In this document: one piece after another, positions 21,264-34,638 of the stretch
Position numbering within the stretch: the stretch's first letter is position 1
How the letters are laid out: each line of letters begins with the position of its first letter
Assembly (NCBI RefSeq): GCF_037325665.1
Contig: NC_090246.1
Location: 35,410,732-35,474,731 of the forward strand
Reading direction: 5' to 3'
Length of the DNA: 64,000 nt
Source of the DNA: Littorina saxatilis
Taxonomy: Eukaryota; Mollusca; Gastropoda; Littorinimorpha; Littorinidae
Program-made: the position numbers and the translations under genes
The notes under the pieces: generated by a model
Database searches by the model: none
Told to the model about the DNA's origin: nothing
The model's input: the letters and a program-made list of their open reading frames with translations, nothing else

Positions 21264-24200
21264 GATTCAGAGTAAACTACTGGACCGATATAACATTTTT
21301 ACATGAGAGTTCCTGGGTATGATATCCCCAGATGTTTTTTTCTTTTTTTCGATAAATACCTTTGATGACATCATATCCGGCTTTTTGTAAAAGTTGAGGC
21401 GGCACTGTCACACCCTCATTTTCAATCAAATTGATTGAAATTTTTATAAAGTAATCTTCGACAAAGGCCGGACTTTGGTATTGCATTTCAGCTTGGTGGC
21501 TTAAAAATTAGTTAATGACTTTGGTCATTAAAAATCTGAAAATTGTAATTAAAATTATTTTTTTATAAAACGATCCAAATTTACGTTCATCTTATTCTTC
21601 ATCATTTTCTGATTCCAAAAACATATAAATATGTTATATTCGGATTAAAAACAAGCTCTGAAAATTTAAAAAATTAAAATTATGATTAAAATTAAATTTC
21701 CGAAATCGATTTAAAAACAATTTCATCTTATTCCTTGTCGGTTCCTGATTCCAAAAACATATAGATATGATATGTTTGGATTAAAAACACGCTCAGAAAG
21801 TTAAAACGAAGAGAGGTACAGAAAGGCGTGCTATGCAGCACAGCGAAACCACTTCCGCGCTATACAGGCTCATCAGTTTCACTGCGTTTTGCACGAGCGG
21901 CGGACTACGGTCATTGTGAAAAAATGCAGTGCGTTCAGTTTCATTCTGTGAGTTCCACAGCTTGACTAAATGTAGAAATTTCGCCTTACGCGACTTGTTT
22001 GTTCTTCTTGAGGCTCCTTGACAATGATTTAGACGAAATGAAAATGAATGGCTTCTGCAGGAAGCTCAAAAAGTCCGCATTGAAAGTGTAAGTATTTATG
22101 TATATGTGGGGATGTTTATTTTATTATCATTCTGGTATTATTTGTATCTTAATTTTTTTATCAAGACCATGAAGACTGTTTTTTATGTTTAAAAATGTCA
22201 GTTTCTTTATTGTGAAGCTTTATTGCTTTAATTTTCTCAGACTTCAAAGCTCATCTAAATTGACTTGTCTGATGCTTTTGTAAAGTAAGAGATGTCATCT
22301 TCAGCGTCATTCTACAGATTTCAGATGAAGAAGCAGTGTTATCTTGTCATTGTTGAGAAGTCCGTTTCAACGCAGTGTTCTAATGCTCTTCATATTTTGT
22401 ATCATTCAGCATTTATTTCAATAAAGTCTTATGTCTTGCTTCTAATTAAACAGCATGAGTATATGAGCTACATGGAAAAGAAGACAAGCAAGCGCCAGAC
22501 AACAATCGTCACCCTTAGCGACCACAACAAGCAAGAAATCAGAAACATCCAGCTTCAGCGCCAAGTCATGGAAGAGGAGTTTGATGAGAAAAGGAGAGGT
22601 GAGGTGGACAGAGTGAAATTAATGAGTAGTTTTCAAAAGTTGATTTTTTTTGTGTGTTATACAATTTCAAAACTCTCTGATAGAGTGCATGAACGAGGAA
22701 CCACCAAAACCAAGACTTTCAATTTATTAATACTTTTATGCTTAGAGTTTTGTTCATGATTGCCTTGGCTTTTACCACCCATGGTTTGTCCCCAGCTTAA
22801 AAGAATAATTGTTCATGATTGTGTATCGTCCTTTTTCTCCTGAGAGTCAATAACTCCTAGCTCCTAGAATAAGGACCAGAAAGAAGTTAAAACCAAGGTA
22901 ATTTTTTCACAGAGAATTAAAGAATGAAACATCACCAAAATCTGTTGCAGCACTCGAGGCCTTTTTGTTGGAAAAGCAACATCTCCTGGAGAAAACCAAG
23001 CAGGAACTTAATGACCTTCAAGAGTACAAGGTAATTAATCATGCAGAATTGATTAATGATCCTCGTTCAAAAATCCTTGCAACACACATTTTTGTTTGTA
23101 CCTACAATCAAACTATAAAGTTGTATTGCATTGCATTGCATTGAATTGCATTGTATAAACAACCAGTGTCAAGTTCTCCCGTCAGAAAGTATATTTCATC
23201 ACTTTGAGTAGATATTCTATAAAATGATTATGATAACATCCAGCTTTGTCCGGTGTTACATCATAAGGTCCAGCTGTAACTGAAAGTGTCACATTTCTAA
23301 ACCCAACTCCTCTTCTTCTAAAGACAATGTCACTGAGTTGTGTAATCCCCACGAAAGCGGCGTATGGCTGCCTGAATGGCAGGGTAAAAACGGTCATATG
23401 CGTTAAAACCCACTCGTGCAAAAAGCATGAGTGAACGTGGGAGTTTCAGCCCATGAACGAAGAACGAAGAAGAAGAAGAAGTTGTGTAACTAGAATGTAT
23501 TTTGCAGAATCTTCAAATAGATCAGCTGACGAAAATCAAGGACCTTGAACGACAAGTCCATGAAATGCGAGCACACCATACCCAAACCATTCAACACCTC
23601 AAGTCTGACTTCTTGAAGCAGAAAAGAGAATACCAAGTTGACTCCGATACACGCATCCAGTCTTTAGAGCAGAAAGCAAACAAGGTAAATAAAAGTTGGC
23701 TTTTAACAGTTTAACATGAAAAAGTCTCACTGAAAAAAATCAACATTTGCATGTACTTTAGAATCGCCATTACTCCCTTTGTTTCCCAGATCTTATTATA
23801 GCTTGTGTGTTGGTTCTAAAATGTTAAAGTTTGTATCGTACGATTATTGAATAAAACATTGTTTAAACCAAACAAGGTAAGTGGACTCTTGCATGGCGTT
23901 TGCACGATTTTACAAGTGACTTGGATGTTTACAATTTTGTTAAAATACTGTTTCTATAGCTCTGCTTGTATGAATACTCTGTAGTGATAGTTATAAACAG
24001 AAAGAGAGAGAGAAGTAGAGAGTATATATATGTGTGTGTGTGTGTGTGTACATTCATGTGTGCGTGTGTTATTTTGCATGTAAACTTTTGCTCCAAAATT
24101 TGCTTCTACAGGAAGCCATGCAGTGTCTGACTGACCATACCAGCAGCATCAAACTGGAGAACCGAGCCTTACGGCAGGAGTTACTGTCCCTTATTCAAAC

Positions 24201-24390
24201 AACGCGAGCACTGAACGAGCATCAGAAGGAGCTGGAAGATCAGAGGAGACAACTCCTGAGAGAACAAAACTATGCCACTGACTTAAAGAAACTGAGAGAA
24301 ATGCGTCAGCAAAAGTCCTTCAAAGGTGTTACCATTGGCGATGATGCCTCAACAGCGAGAGATGAAGTTGCAAGCAATGCTGAGTTGTAA
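18782..24390 (+). CDS. Coiled-coil protein, CCDC166 / DUF4515-like (7 exons)
   Basis: The exons are 18782-18891, 19719-19772, 22033-22087, 22454-22598, 22915-23030, 23508-23684 and 24112-24390. Phases agree throughout, giving 311 residues. It starts with a Lys-rich MPPKGKKGKKKGKDK tail. The rest is almost all predicted coiled coil: NEWLLQEAQKVRIESHEYMS then YMEKKTSKRQTTIVTLSDHN (residues about 58-90), and LENRALRQELLSLIQTTRAL plus QRRQLLREQNYATDLKKLRE near the end. The (E/N)EYMSYM...L..HN pattern and the RRQLLRE end recall the DUF4515 group (CCDC166, CCDC121), whose members are poorly studied and often cilium-linked. The group name is from memory, so the function is open. It is probably co-regulated with LSM11 through the shared promoter. 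Intron 2 holds repeats B and A; intron 1 is largely GT microsatellite. The exon-2 donor (GTATCC) is weak. Confidence 0.85.
19115..19512. repeat. Long (TG)n compound microsatellite in intron 1
   Basis: About 400 bp of nearly pure TG, broken by small units such as TATTCAT and GGTCAT at irregular spacing. It gives open frames on both strands that are repeat translations, not genes. Confidence 0.95.
19875..20085 (-). repeat. Possible tRNA-related SINE remnant
   Basis: On the minus strand, GGTAGCTTAGTAGGTAGAGC near 20070 looks like a tRNA D-arm/A-box. No convincing B-box is seen downstream, so this is a weak call. Confidence 0.35.
20215..21075 (+). repeat. Interspersed repeat family B, copy 1
   Basis: It opens GACTCACATGCGAAGCAAAA and closes with CATGTGAGTCGTATGGGCTT then TGCCCTTCTTGTT. 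The ends share the inverted ACTCACATG / CATGTGAGT. Inside are a CCGT/CCGGACGT array (20256-20316) and many CAAGGTCAAGGTCA units. Minus-strand copies lie at 33909-34638 and 37531-38331. It is non-coding; the open frames are conserved only because the copies are similar. Confidence 0.85.
21143..22001 (+). repeat. Interspersed repeat family A, copy 2
   Basis: A fuller copy starting ACATTTAGTCAAGTTTTGAC with a long GT run (about 21205-21258) and ending CGCCTTACGCGACTTGTT. It ends only about 30 bp before exon 3 of the coiled-coil gene. Four copies in one window point to an abundant family. Confidence 0.85.
23350..23482 (+). repeat. SINE 3' part
   Basis: Contains GGCTGCCTGAATGGCAGGGT, GAGTGAACGTGGGAGTTTCA and a GAAGAAGAAGAAG tail, matching the 3' half of the SINE at 16868-17262. 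The tRNA-like head is missing, so it is 5' truncated. Confidence 0.7.
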
Positions 24391-24504
24391 AACTATTGTT
24401 TTCTTTTCATAACTTTCTCTCTGGTGTGCAATTATAAAGACTTTGTGTGTTTGTGCTCCATATGTAAATAATTTAGTTATATGCATGATCAGCGATGTCT
24501 TAAA

Positions 24505-24510
24505 AATAAA
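24505..24510 (+). terminator. Probable poly(A) signal of the coiled-coil gene
   Basis: AATAAA 115 nt after the stop codon at 24390, on the coding strand. This is the first canonical hexamer after the stop. Confidence 0.6.
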
Positions 24511-24981
24511 AATGCACATGGTTCTTCTAGTATAGTTATGCTTTGGTAAAGGGGTTTTAAAGGAAATGCAAGATTTTTTAAATAAGGCAAAGCCCAATGC
24601 ATGGCTGTAACAATTTTGAATGCCTAAAAAGGCAAGACTATATTTGTACTGTATTTTGCTTTAGTTTAGTTCTTTTACACTATGTTTTAGTATTTTGACA
24701 TGTTCTTTGTCCTCAGATTTTTATAATTATTTGTAAGGTAGGAGAGCAACAGGAGAGAAGAGGCATCTTGATTGATGAGAAAGGGATACACAATATATGT
24801 TTAACAGTTTTATTTTACAAATGTGTTTTATGCATTGTTTATGAAAAAAGGAAAGAGAATACCATAAATTAGACTGTTTTTCTGTGTCAATCAACTGTGG
24901 AAAAATAAGGACAGTTAAACAAGTTGCTGGCATGTCACACACACACACACACACACACTGTGACACACACACACACACTGT

Positions 24982-25030
<49 letters not shown>

Positions 25031-27616
25031 CAGCAACAACAAAAATCATTCAGTTCAACTTTTTTATCTAAAATTTTAGTACCTTCTTTTGTTGGACAAG
25101 TTTACACAAATTACACTACACATTAGAGGCAATATTTAACAGACATATCACAGACATTACTGAGATCAAAGAAAATACATTTATGATTGAAATTAGGACA
25201 GGCAGTTATATGTGTCCAGCAAAAAATTCAGATCTACATGAAAAATAATATCTCTCATTCCAGTTGTGAGTGTGATCAGGGCTTAAGTAATAATAGGCAG
25301 TAGATGTCCACACTTTGATTCCTGATACACAGAGACTTCATTTTCAGCTCTACATGATAAACTACAAATTTCCTAAAAATTAGGTTAGATGCACAGGTCA
25401 ACCCCATTTTAAGGCCCCCCCCCCCTTTTTTTGTAATACCTTATTTTTATGATTTTTTCAAAAACGTAAATGGGGGATTCCACTCTACATAGAGACTTAA
25501 TTTTTAGCTCTTCTTTATAAACTACAGATGTCTTAAACAATAGACTAGATGCACAGGTCTCAGGATCTATAAAGCCCCGGGCTGTAATTTCAGTTCAAGA
25601 TGGTGCTGTGGGTTTGCAGCAAGAAAACAAAGGCTAGATAAATCATTCAGAACAACAATTAGCATTGTCTGCATGAGTTTGCCTTAAGTAGTAAACATGC
25701 ACATAAACTACCAAGAAATTAAGCTGATCATGGTTGTATTATCTTGGACTATATCTTAATAACGTTTTCTGAATTAACTGAAAGGATGTGATAAAGCTTT
25801 AATTTCTACCTCAAATCTCCATCATTCTCATGTACGTAAAAAAAGTTGACGAAATTAGTTTTACAATTCGAAAAAACAAGAATGCAGGAAGTTTTGAAGC
25901 ACAGCTGAGAATGGCTGGTTTGCAGCAAGAAAGTTTTGTTTGAGCTGATCAGATGTTTCACTGAATCATAATATGATACAAACATTTCAAAAAGAGAGAA
26001 TACATGCATGAATGTTGTAACACTCTTGTCTATGGTTGATCAACTGTTGACTTCTTCAACACAGCTTTATTTTTCCGTCTGTATTGCAGCCTTGTCAAAA
26101 AATCATCATTCTTTTCATGCTGGTTAGTTTGGAACATACTGGATGGTAAAACCTGATACAGTATTTGGTCTACCAGTTACACAACTTCTACCCTTAATAT
26201 CAGAGAAGAAAAAGAAACATGCGCATTTGATTTTAACCGATTTGATGGACATGGAACAGCCTCAAATAAGCTTCATGCTAGTGTTGTAACAGAATGATTG
26301 CACTTGTTTAGCATCTGTGCTGTGATTAAAAAGTAGCTGAAAGAGATGGTGTGATCTGTTGTATTCAAGACATTACAGATGTCTTCATCTCATAGCAGAA
26401 AACTGATCCATATGGTCTGTATCTGTTATTGTAACAGGACCAAATGAGACAACTTGAGTGTGTAGATGTAACATTTCTAACCTTTAAAAAACAAACATGA
26501 AGAAACAAAACAATCATGTTAAATGACAATCACCACTGCTGCACAAGTAACCCCACCAGGAAAACAAATCATCACAAAACACATTGAGACACATCCCCTT
26601 TTCCAACTTTCAAAACGTACGATCTCAGAAAACTTGAAACGCATTCACACATGTACATCTTCCATCAAAATCATAAAACAGCATTCAAATCAAATCAAAC
26701 CCTGGCCCATCAAATTCAACCCATTCCATTTGAAAACAACACCACTGCCCATGTGAAAGTAGAAAAAATATCAACTCACAATCTTTAAACTCAACAAAGC
26801 TTTATCTTAAACCATTCCGACACACAAGCAAGTCTCTGGAGTACCGGTAACTTACACTGCAATGTCAACCTCAAACTCACACGCCTCAATCAACCATGGA
26901 CAATCAAAGTGAAAATTACTGACATGACCACAACCATAAGTAAACGAATAAGTATAAATACATGTTAACCAAATAAATAAATAAGTATATAAATAACTAA
27001 ATACAAAATAAACACACAAAAAAGGAAAGAAAGTAAATAACTGAATAATTAGATACATAAATGTACAGGTAAGTAAATTTAAATACATATGACAGGGATG
27101 TTTCTTGGGCTTACTTTCGTCAGCAAAATGGCCATAACATTTTTGCAAATGTTCAGAAGTTGAAGGCAGTCCTTGGTATGCCCTTACTTCCAGCGTGAAA
27201 ACAAGTTTGACAAGTGCCAAAATGAGGCAAAGAATTCGGCAATTTGAAAGAAATGTCAGCATTTTGCCAACATGAAACAACATCTACATATGGAAAAGTC
27301 TACAATATACATGTTATGTATAGGAAAGTACATGTAACCAATTAGACAATCATCATCATGAATGCACAAACTGTACAAAGACTGATATTCTTCACATAGA
27401 ATTGAACATAAAAACAATTCATTCGATTTATTTAACAACATGACAGCTGAAGAAAAAGTCTGTATCACAAAGACCTCAAAATAAAAACGAGATAAGTTAC
27501 ATCTTAAGATGTATTGAGCATATTCGTCTAAATACAGGTAACATGTCTGGGGAAAAGAAAACAGATGGAATGTCCATGTAACAAAAATACAGTCTCTAAA
27601 GAGACAGGGTCTTAAA
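24511..27616. other. Intergenic stretch without a recognised gene
   Basis: AT-rich. It contains (AC)n at about 24937-25029, a degenerate family-D-like segment near 25390-25490 (ATGGGGGATTCCACTC) and TAAATAAATA-type runs near 26970. Open frames are short and lack splice support. Confidence 0.55.
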
Positions 27617-30600
27617 TCGAAAATTTTATTGTAAATTTTCATTTAATAAATATACCTACCCGAATCACATGTAGCATTGACACAATCGGAGATGCTAGGT
27701 TCTGAAAAGGCTAACCGTCTAAGGGAAGCAACCCCAACCACAAAAAGTGTAAACGTAGCCATGGTAATGACCATACACCCGGGGAGTTACCTCCCATCGT
27801 GCATGCCATGTCACTACTGCTACTGAACACGTGGCTCATATCATTCGACCTAAAGAATAAATTCTCCAAATCAAAAGCGGGGTTGGCGGGAGGGAATATA
27901 CTATGTGATTCGGGTAGGTATATTTATTAAATGAAAATTTACAATAAAATTTTCGATTAAATTACATATTCCTACTCCGAATCACATGTAGCAGATTGCA
28001 ACAACAAGGCGGTGGGAAAGAAAAATCTAACTCACTCAAAAAACCTTGCCAAAAACCTGGACCGCTGCCAAAGAATCAGGGCGGTCCCAGTGGGAAAGAA
28101 AATCTAACCCACTCAAAAGCCCTTGCCAGGGCTGGCCCACTGCCAACAGGCAGTGAGGGAACCAAGGAAAGTCCTGATTGACAGCCGAGAAGTATCTCAG
28201 GCAAAGCGAAAGAGACAACCTCAGAGATCCAGAAAGCTGTGCTCAGCACTTCTTCCAATCTCCTAGCCGTAAAAAACAGCACAGGAATAGACCCAAGCCT
28301 TGGATTAAAAACCCTGGCGAGCCAAGGGAAAGACAAGCTTCCCCCCCCCCCTTTTATTGGAAGGAAATGCTAATGTCCTGAGAAGATCCGTGCGTAAGGT
28401 TGTCCCCTCAACTGAGAAGGACGAACCCCCGCGGTGACCTTAAGACAACCATGCCAAAGTCTGCAAACCTTGGGATGTAGTAAAGCCCAAAAGGCTTGTG
28501 AGAAAGAAGTCAGCTCAAAATAAGAGTGACCAATCCCCACGAAAGAGCGAGAGAGAGACATCCAAGCACTAAGTACCAGAGTCCACCTCGAAGAGAAAAC
28601 TCACAAATAGAAGGTCGCCAGTCATCCCCTACCAGTCCCTGCGAACGCAGGGAGAGAGGTAGCACCCGACAGCAGCCACTTACGACTGTGCGTAAGCTAC
28701 CGGAAGTGAGGACCCACGGTGGTCAAAAACCGATGTGACTGGCAACCATAAACAAAATGGCTAAAAACCAGAATGTTCCCAAAACAGTCTGCTTGAAGGT
28801 AATCGAGAGTGAATCAAAAACCGAAAGCAGAAAACCAAGACTGGTAAACGTAAACCGTGAAGCCAGCCAGCCATAAGACCCCCGAAACCAGAGTTCTCAG
28901 GGAAAAAACAGGCAGTTAACTTCCTAGCCAAATCAAGAGCCTACCTGAGTTTGGCCAGAAACCCAGAGCGCGTCTGTCCCTGTCTGAAGACAGAGTCCAA
29001 CGCGGAGAAAAACGGACAACCGCCCTAGACAAAGTTGCCTTTTGTAGCCGGGCGACTGTAAGGAAACCCGACCCAACGGACGTCATCCGGACTCGCCTCA
29101 TACTAAGATGAGGAAGAAGAGAGGAAAGGCCCAAGACTGAAGTCACAGGAACCAAACCTTAACTAAACCTCTGCCCGAAGGAGAAGAGTAGCCAAAACCT
29201 GAGAGAGAGGAGGAAAGCCACAAAGAACTACTCCTCAAACATCCATTGTCCAAGACAATGCCCCCTCAGGAAAACCTGAATGTTACTTCCGAGGCCAACT
29301 CAAGTGAACCTTAAGTTTGGACGAAACACCAGAACGCGTCTGATCACTAGAGAAAGACAGAGTCCGACTCGATGAAAGACAACAAGGACCAAAGTCCGAA
29401 CGTTTGTGGCCAAACAGGGGTAACCTGAAGCCAGAGAACCCCACAAGCCACAAGAAACAGGAAGGCAACAACCACCATCGCCGCAACGTGGAATGGCTGT
29501 TGCCCGGCCAAGGCTGCCTATTGGCTGCCAGCTTAGCTTGACCAGAGGAATGAGCATGCTTCTGCTAAGCATGTTTCTGAGTATGCTAGCCCTACCTTCC
29601 TTAAACCTTTGTAAAGCAGTCAGAGACCTGGTGATCTCTACTCGACTGAATCTCTACTGCAGGCAAAGTTTAAGCGACTCTCTTTGACTGTTCAGGGACT
29701 GAGAACGCGAAAGAAACGAGTCCCTCCGACACCCGCCGTACGAGCGTAGAGAAGGAAGGGCAGCCTCATCTGCTCCATGCTCACCCTAGCAAGGGCTGGC
29801 CAACAGAGTAGAGAAAGGAGGCAAGTTCCAAAGGCTGAATAAGCAAGAAGGAACAAAAGGTGAAGCCCGTGTAGCCGAAGCCAGCCAAGGCTGAGCATGT
29901 TCCGGAACTGAACCATAGTAGAAACAGCGGCAGAACCAAAACACTAGAGATACCACCTTCGGGAGGAGATGGCCTAGCCAAAACCTGCAACCCGTGGTAC
30001 CTACAAAAGGTGACTAAGGAACCGGAAGTAGAAAAAACATCCTATCTTCACGGAACGGAAGTCCGACATCGACAACAAAGTCAACCAACAAGGAAGCCAC
30101 CAATGTCGATGCACCCAAGGGAAATCCTGAGCCGAAGCTTGAGCTGCGACGGAAATCCAGAACGTGTTCGATTGCTGACTAAAGACTGAGAACCAGAATA
30201 GCTCAGCTACGAACGCAAACCGAAGTCACAGTTGCTGGTGGTAAACTGATGAATGAGATGACCGGAAACCGGAAAACCATCCAACCGGAAAAAGACCTGA
30301 CTTATCCCCCTACTGACGGTCGTGAATAGGGGAAACGTCCAGGGCCACCCGAACTGACTAGGCAGTAAACGCAACACCCAACAGGTAAAGTGAAGACTGC
30401 CCCGGCTGAGGCTAAAAGCCTAAATGCCCGTAGGCCAGCCGCTGTTCCTCACCCACCGACCTCCGAAGGAGTGTCAGGAAGAGGAGAAGTGTATCCGAAC
30501 AGAGCCGGAAATGCAGCAGACAAAACCGCAAAAAACGGAAGCGAAAGATGCATAGAGTAGACTGAGGCCGGAAGCCCGAACGCCCGTAGGCCAGTCCTCT

Positions 30601-33335
30601 GTCAACTCCAGTCAAAACCGCAACGTGTACTTGAAATGGAGGACTTATGCTTCCAGTAAAACCGGAAACACCACGCCGACAACGGCTGCTGCACTGGTGA
30701 AACACAAATGCCCACGACAGAACAAGAGTGAGACAGACCAGAAGAGGACTGGGGCCGGAACCCGAACGCCCGTAGGCCAGTCCTCGATCAACCCCAGACA
30801 AGCCACTACGTGCGCTTGTGATGGAGAACCTATGCTTCCAGACAGGAAGTGTAGGAGGCCGAAGCCCCGCCCGGGAAAACCTTCGACGTGACCTCTGCCG
30901 CAGCTTAGAGGACAGCGTTAAGCCTTTTTCCCAATAACCAGCACGTGTGGAATCGCTGACGACAGACTGAATGTCCGACACAACCGGCGAAAAAACCGAA
31001 GTCCACGTACTGGTGGAAGGCCGGTGAAACGGCATAACCGGAAAACCGGAAATCCGTCCCCCCCGACGTCGTCCTAACTCATGCCTCGACCAGGCTAAGA
31101 GAGAGAAGACGGCAAGTCTGCAGCCGCAGGCACCGGAACGGCAGTCGACGCGACAACCGAAGGTTGAAACGCTGACTACATCGGCCAGAGCTGAGACACC
31201 ACCTGCCCGAAGGGCTGGCGCTGCTCCTCAGCTACCGACATCCGGGAGGAAGTGGAAGCGAAAGGAGCAGTAAATCCGGGTGGAGCCGGAAAGCACCAGA
31301 CGAGACCGCGAAAAGCGGAAGCGCCGAATGCGAGGACGGAGGCCGGAAGCCCGAATGCCCTAAAAGGCAACGTCCGGTCAACCCCGGAAACGACCACAGC
31401 GGGTGCGTACGTCAGAGGACCTATGCTTCCAGCGAGTGCCGGAAGCGCAGCGCCAGAAACGGCTACCGCCATTGCTCCGCCACACAATGGTCTTCGAGGA
31501 AGCCAGGGTGTGACTGAACAGAGGACGAATGCCCGGGGGGCAACGTCCGGTCAACCCCGGAAACGACCACAGCGGGTGCGTACGTCAGAGGACCTATGCT
31601 TCCAGCGAGTGCCGGAAGCGCAGCGCCGGAAACGGCTACCGCCACTGCTCCGCCACACAATGGTCTTCGAGGAAACCAGGGTGCGACTGAACAGAGGACG
31701 AATGCCCGGGGGGCAACGTCCGGTCAACCCCGGAAACGACCACAGCGGGTGCGCACATCGGGGGACCTGGTCAACCCCGGAAACGACCACAGCGGGTGCG
31801 TACATCGGGGGACCTATGCTTCCGGCGAGTGCCGGAAGCGCAGCAGTCGGAAACGGCTAGACAACTCCGGAAACGACCCCAGCGGGTGCGTACGTCGGAG
31901 AAGTAGCCGGAACCAACTGCCGCCATTGCTCAGCCACACAATGGTCTTCAGTGAAGCCAGGGTGCGACTGAACAGGGGTTTGCGGGTCGTGAACCCGCCG
32001 AAAAGAGCTGTGTCCCAGCAGGGACTGTCCGACGGCCTCACGAGGGCCTGTGGACCAGCTCGACTTACTTGAATCGCCAACCACAGCGGTAGAAGACGAA
32101 GAAGCAAAACATCCGCCCTAGACAACGTCTCGGCCGGAAGCGTCAAAGAAGCCAACAAGGTGACGTCGCCCACAGACAGCGGGACCAACGGAAGACGCAG
32201 GCTTGGAACGCGAAAATTTCTTCACAAAGATAAGCAGACACCTGCAACACCTGATCTGCTAACGGCAGAGAAGGCGAGGAGAAGAAACAGGACATACAAC
32301 AGTATATGACTGCCCCACAAAGTGTTTGTTCGAGGCAGAAAGAGTAACGAACAAAACATAACAAACATGTTAAATCCGAAACCACGACCAGTCCTACGGA
32401 CTGGTAGATACCTGCTAAAGCCTAGCCAAGTAAACCACTGTCAGCAAAGCTGATACACAAAATGGCGGCCAAGCGATAAGTTACTGGACAAAATTTAGAA
32501 GTCCAAAACGGACGAAAATTAAGCAATAACAAAAATTCCTGTCAAAGTAATGACGAAATATGAAATGGCTTACCAACTAACAAAGCAGAAGGCAAAAACG
32601 CAGGTAAAGTAAGGAGAACCTCACCATAACATAGGCCTAGCCACATAAATAAGCTGTCAGGAAAGCTGAGCAACCGAAAGTGGCGGCCACAAGATAAGTT
32701 ACTGAAACGCATTTAGGAGTCCAAACGGACAAAAAGTCAGCAACTATAGATAAATTCCTGTCAAACCAAAGACAAGAAGGAACAAGCTTACCAACTAAAC
32801 AAAGCAGCAAGCAAGTAAGAAGGTAAAATTACGTTTACCTCCAAAATACATCGGCCTAGCCACAAAAATCTGTCAACTCATGCTGACAACAAAAATGGCG
32901 GCCAACAGTAGTCACTGAAATATCACAGGTCCAAACACGGACGAAAATCAGCAACTACAACAAATTTCCTGTCAAAATAATGACCAAAATGGAAAGAGCT
33001 CACCAACTACGAAGCAGGAGGCAAGATAGACGGTAACGTGGCCGGTGGGTGTCAAAACAACACCAAACAGCGCAGCCACAGGGGAGCCCAAAAATCAACA
33101 ACCTGCTCCCTCGAAAGCTGTAAGGTCGAATGATATGAGCCACGTGTTCAGTAGCAGTAGTGACATGGCATGCACGATGGGAGGTAACTCCCCGGGTGTA
33201 TGGTCATTACCATGGCTACGTTTACACTTTTTGTGGTTGGGGTTGCTTCCCTTAGACGGTTAGCCTTTTCAGAACCTAGCATCTCCGATTGTGTCAATGC
33301 TACATGTGATTCGGAGTAGGAATATGTAATTTAAT
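27617..33335 (-). mobile_element. DIRS-like retroelement fossil 2
   Basis: About 5.7 kb. Inverted terminal repeats lie at about 27617-27855 and 33125-33335, and an internal complementary region at about 27900-27990 is built from the complements of both ends. The layout is the same as fossil 1 but the sequence differs. I recognise no reverse transcriptase or recombinase, so it is either a non-autonomous relative or heavily broken. The interior has GC-rich, loosely repeated units (31300-31900). The orientation is inferred from the position of the complementary region. Confidence 0.8.
31370..31880. repeat. Imperfect tandem repeats inside DIRS fossil 2
   Basis: Units containing CAACCCCGGAAACGACCACA and AGCGGGTGCGTAC recur at about 31380, 31552 and 31724, with a shorter unit near 31770. 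The spacing of about 172 bp suggests local duplication within the element. Confidence 0.75.
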
Positions 33336-33908
33336 GAGAAGATTCAAAAAAGAAAGTTAACTGACCTTGACAAAACAAGTAGCAACAGAAACAGCAACCA
33401 CACAAAGAATATAATCTGTAACAGAGAGGACTTCCAGATGGCAGTTTCATTATCTCAAAATTCATATCAAAACAAATGCAATTAAGATCCATCACGGGGT
33501 CTCATAGTCACTTGTCACATTGGAGTATATTTAAATCACTTCATTTCCCTGGTATCAATTTTTTTTAATGAATTTCCTTTGCGTTGTGAGCAACACTTCC
33601 AAACTACACAAAAAGTTAAAGTGAAAATACTGCATTTAACATAAGTGATTTTGCCTCTTTCTCAAAATTCGACAAGACAGAAGAATACTGGCTTTTAGAG
33701 TTTGTATACAATAATGAGTAAGGCATCAATAGACGTAATCTACAAAAATGAGAAAAACAGTATCAGGTCATCCAGATTACTACACCGTGCAGACCTTATT
33801 TTGAATAGTTACTTCATCTGCATAAGACTATTTACTTACAGAAAAGAAAACATTTCCAAATAGGCTCCAGCAACCCTACCATGGGGTGGAATGAAAACAT
33901 TGTAAAAA

Positions 33909-34638
33909 AACAAGAAGGGCAAAGCCCATACGACTCACATGCTTTACACATTTTTCCTACCAAAATACATGTGACCTTGACCAGGTCATCCAAGGTCATG
34001 CAACACAAAGCTGTTAATTCAAGACATAGGAAGTACAATGGTGCTTATTGGCTCTTTCTACCATGAGATATGGTCACTTTTAGTGGTTCACTACCTTATT
34101 TTGGTCACATTTCATAAGGGTAAAAGTGACCTTGACCTTGATCATATGTGACCGAATGTGTCTCATGATGAAAGCATAACATGTGCCCCACATAATTTTT
34201 AAGTTTGAAACAGTTATCTTCCATAGTTCAGGGTCAAGGTCACTTCAAAATATGTATACAATCCAACTTTGAAGAGCTCCTGTGACCTTGACCTTGAAGC
34301 AAGGTAAACCAAACTGGTATCAAAAGATGGGGCTTACTTTGCCCTATATATCATATATAGGTGAGGTATTGAATCTCAAAAACTTCAGAGAAAATGGGAA
34401 AAATATGAAAAATAGCTGTTTTTTAGGCAACATTTATGGCCCCTGCGACCTTGACCTTGAAGCAAGGTCAAGATGCTATGTATGTTTTTTGGGGCCTTGT
34501 CATCATACACCATCTTGCCAAATTTGGTACTGATAGACTGAATAGTGTCCAAGAAATATCCAACGTTAAAGTTTTCCGGACGGACGGACGGACGACTCGG
34601 GTGAGTACATAGACTCACTTTTGCTTCGCATGTGAGTC
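33909..34638 (-). repeat. Interspersed repeat family B, copy 2
   Basis: A minus-strand copy running from AACAAGAAGGGCAAAGCCCA to the GACTCACTTTTGCTTCGCAT end, with the same GACCTTGACCTTG-rich body. It is slightly shorter than the other two: the segment around 37562-37610 in copy 3 is missing here. Confidence 0.85.

Noticed and set aside
30412-31035. 207-codon open frame inside DIRS fossil 2
   Set aside because: Made of GC-rich internal repeats; no domain recognised, and neighbouring frames are equally open.
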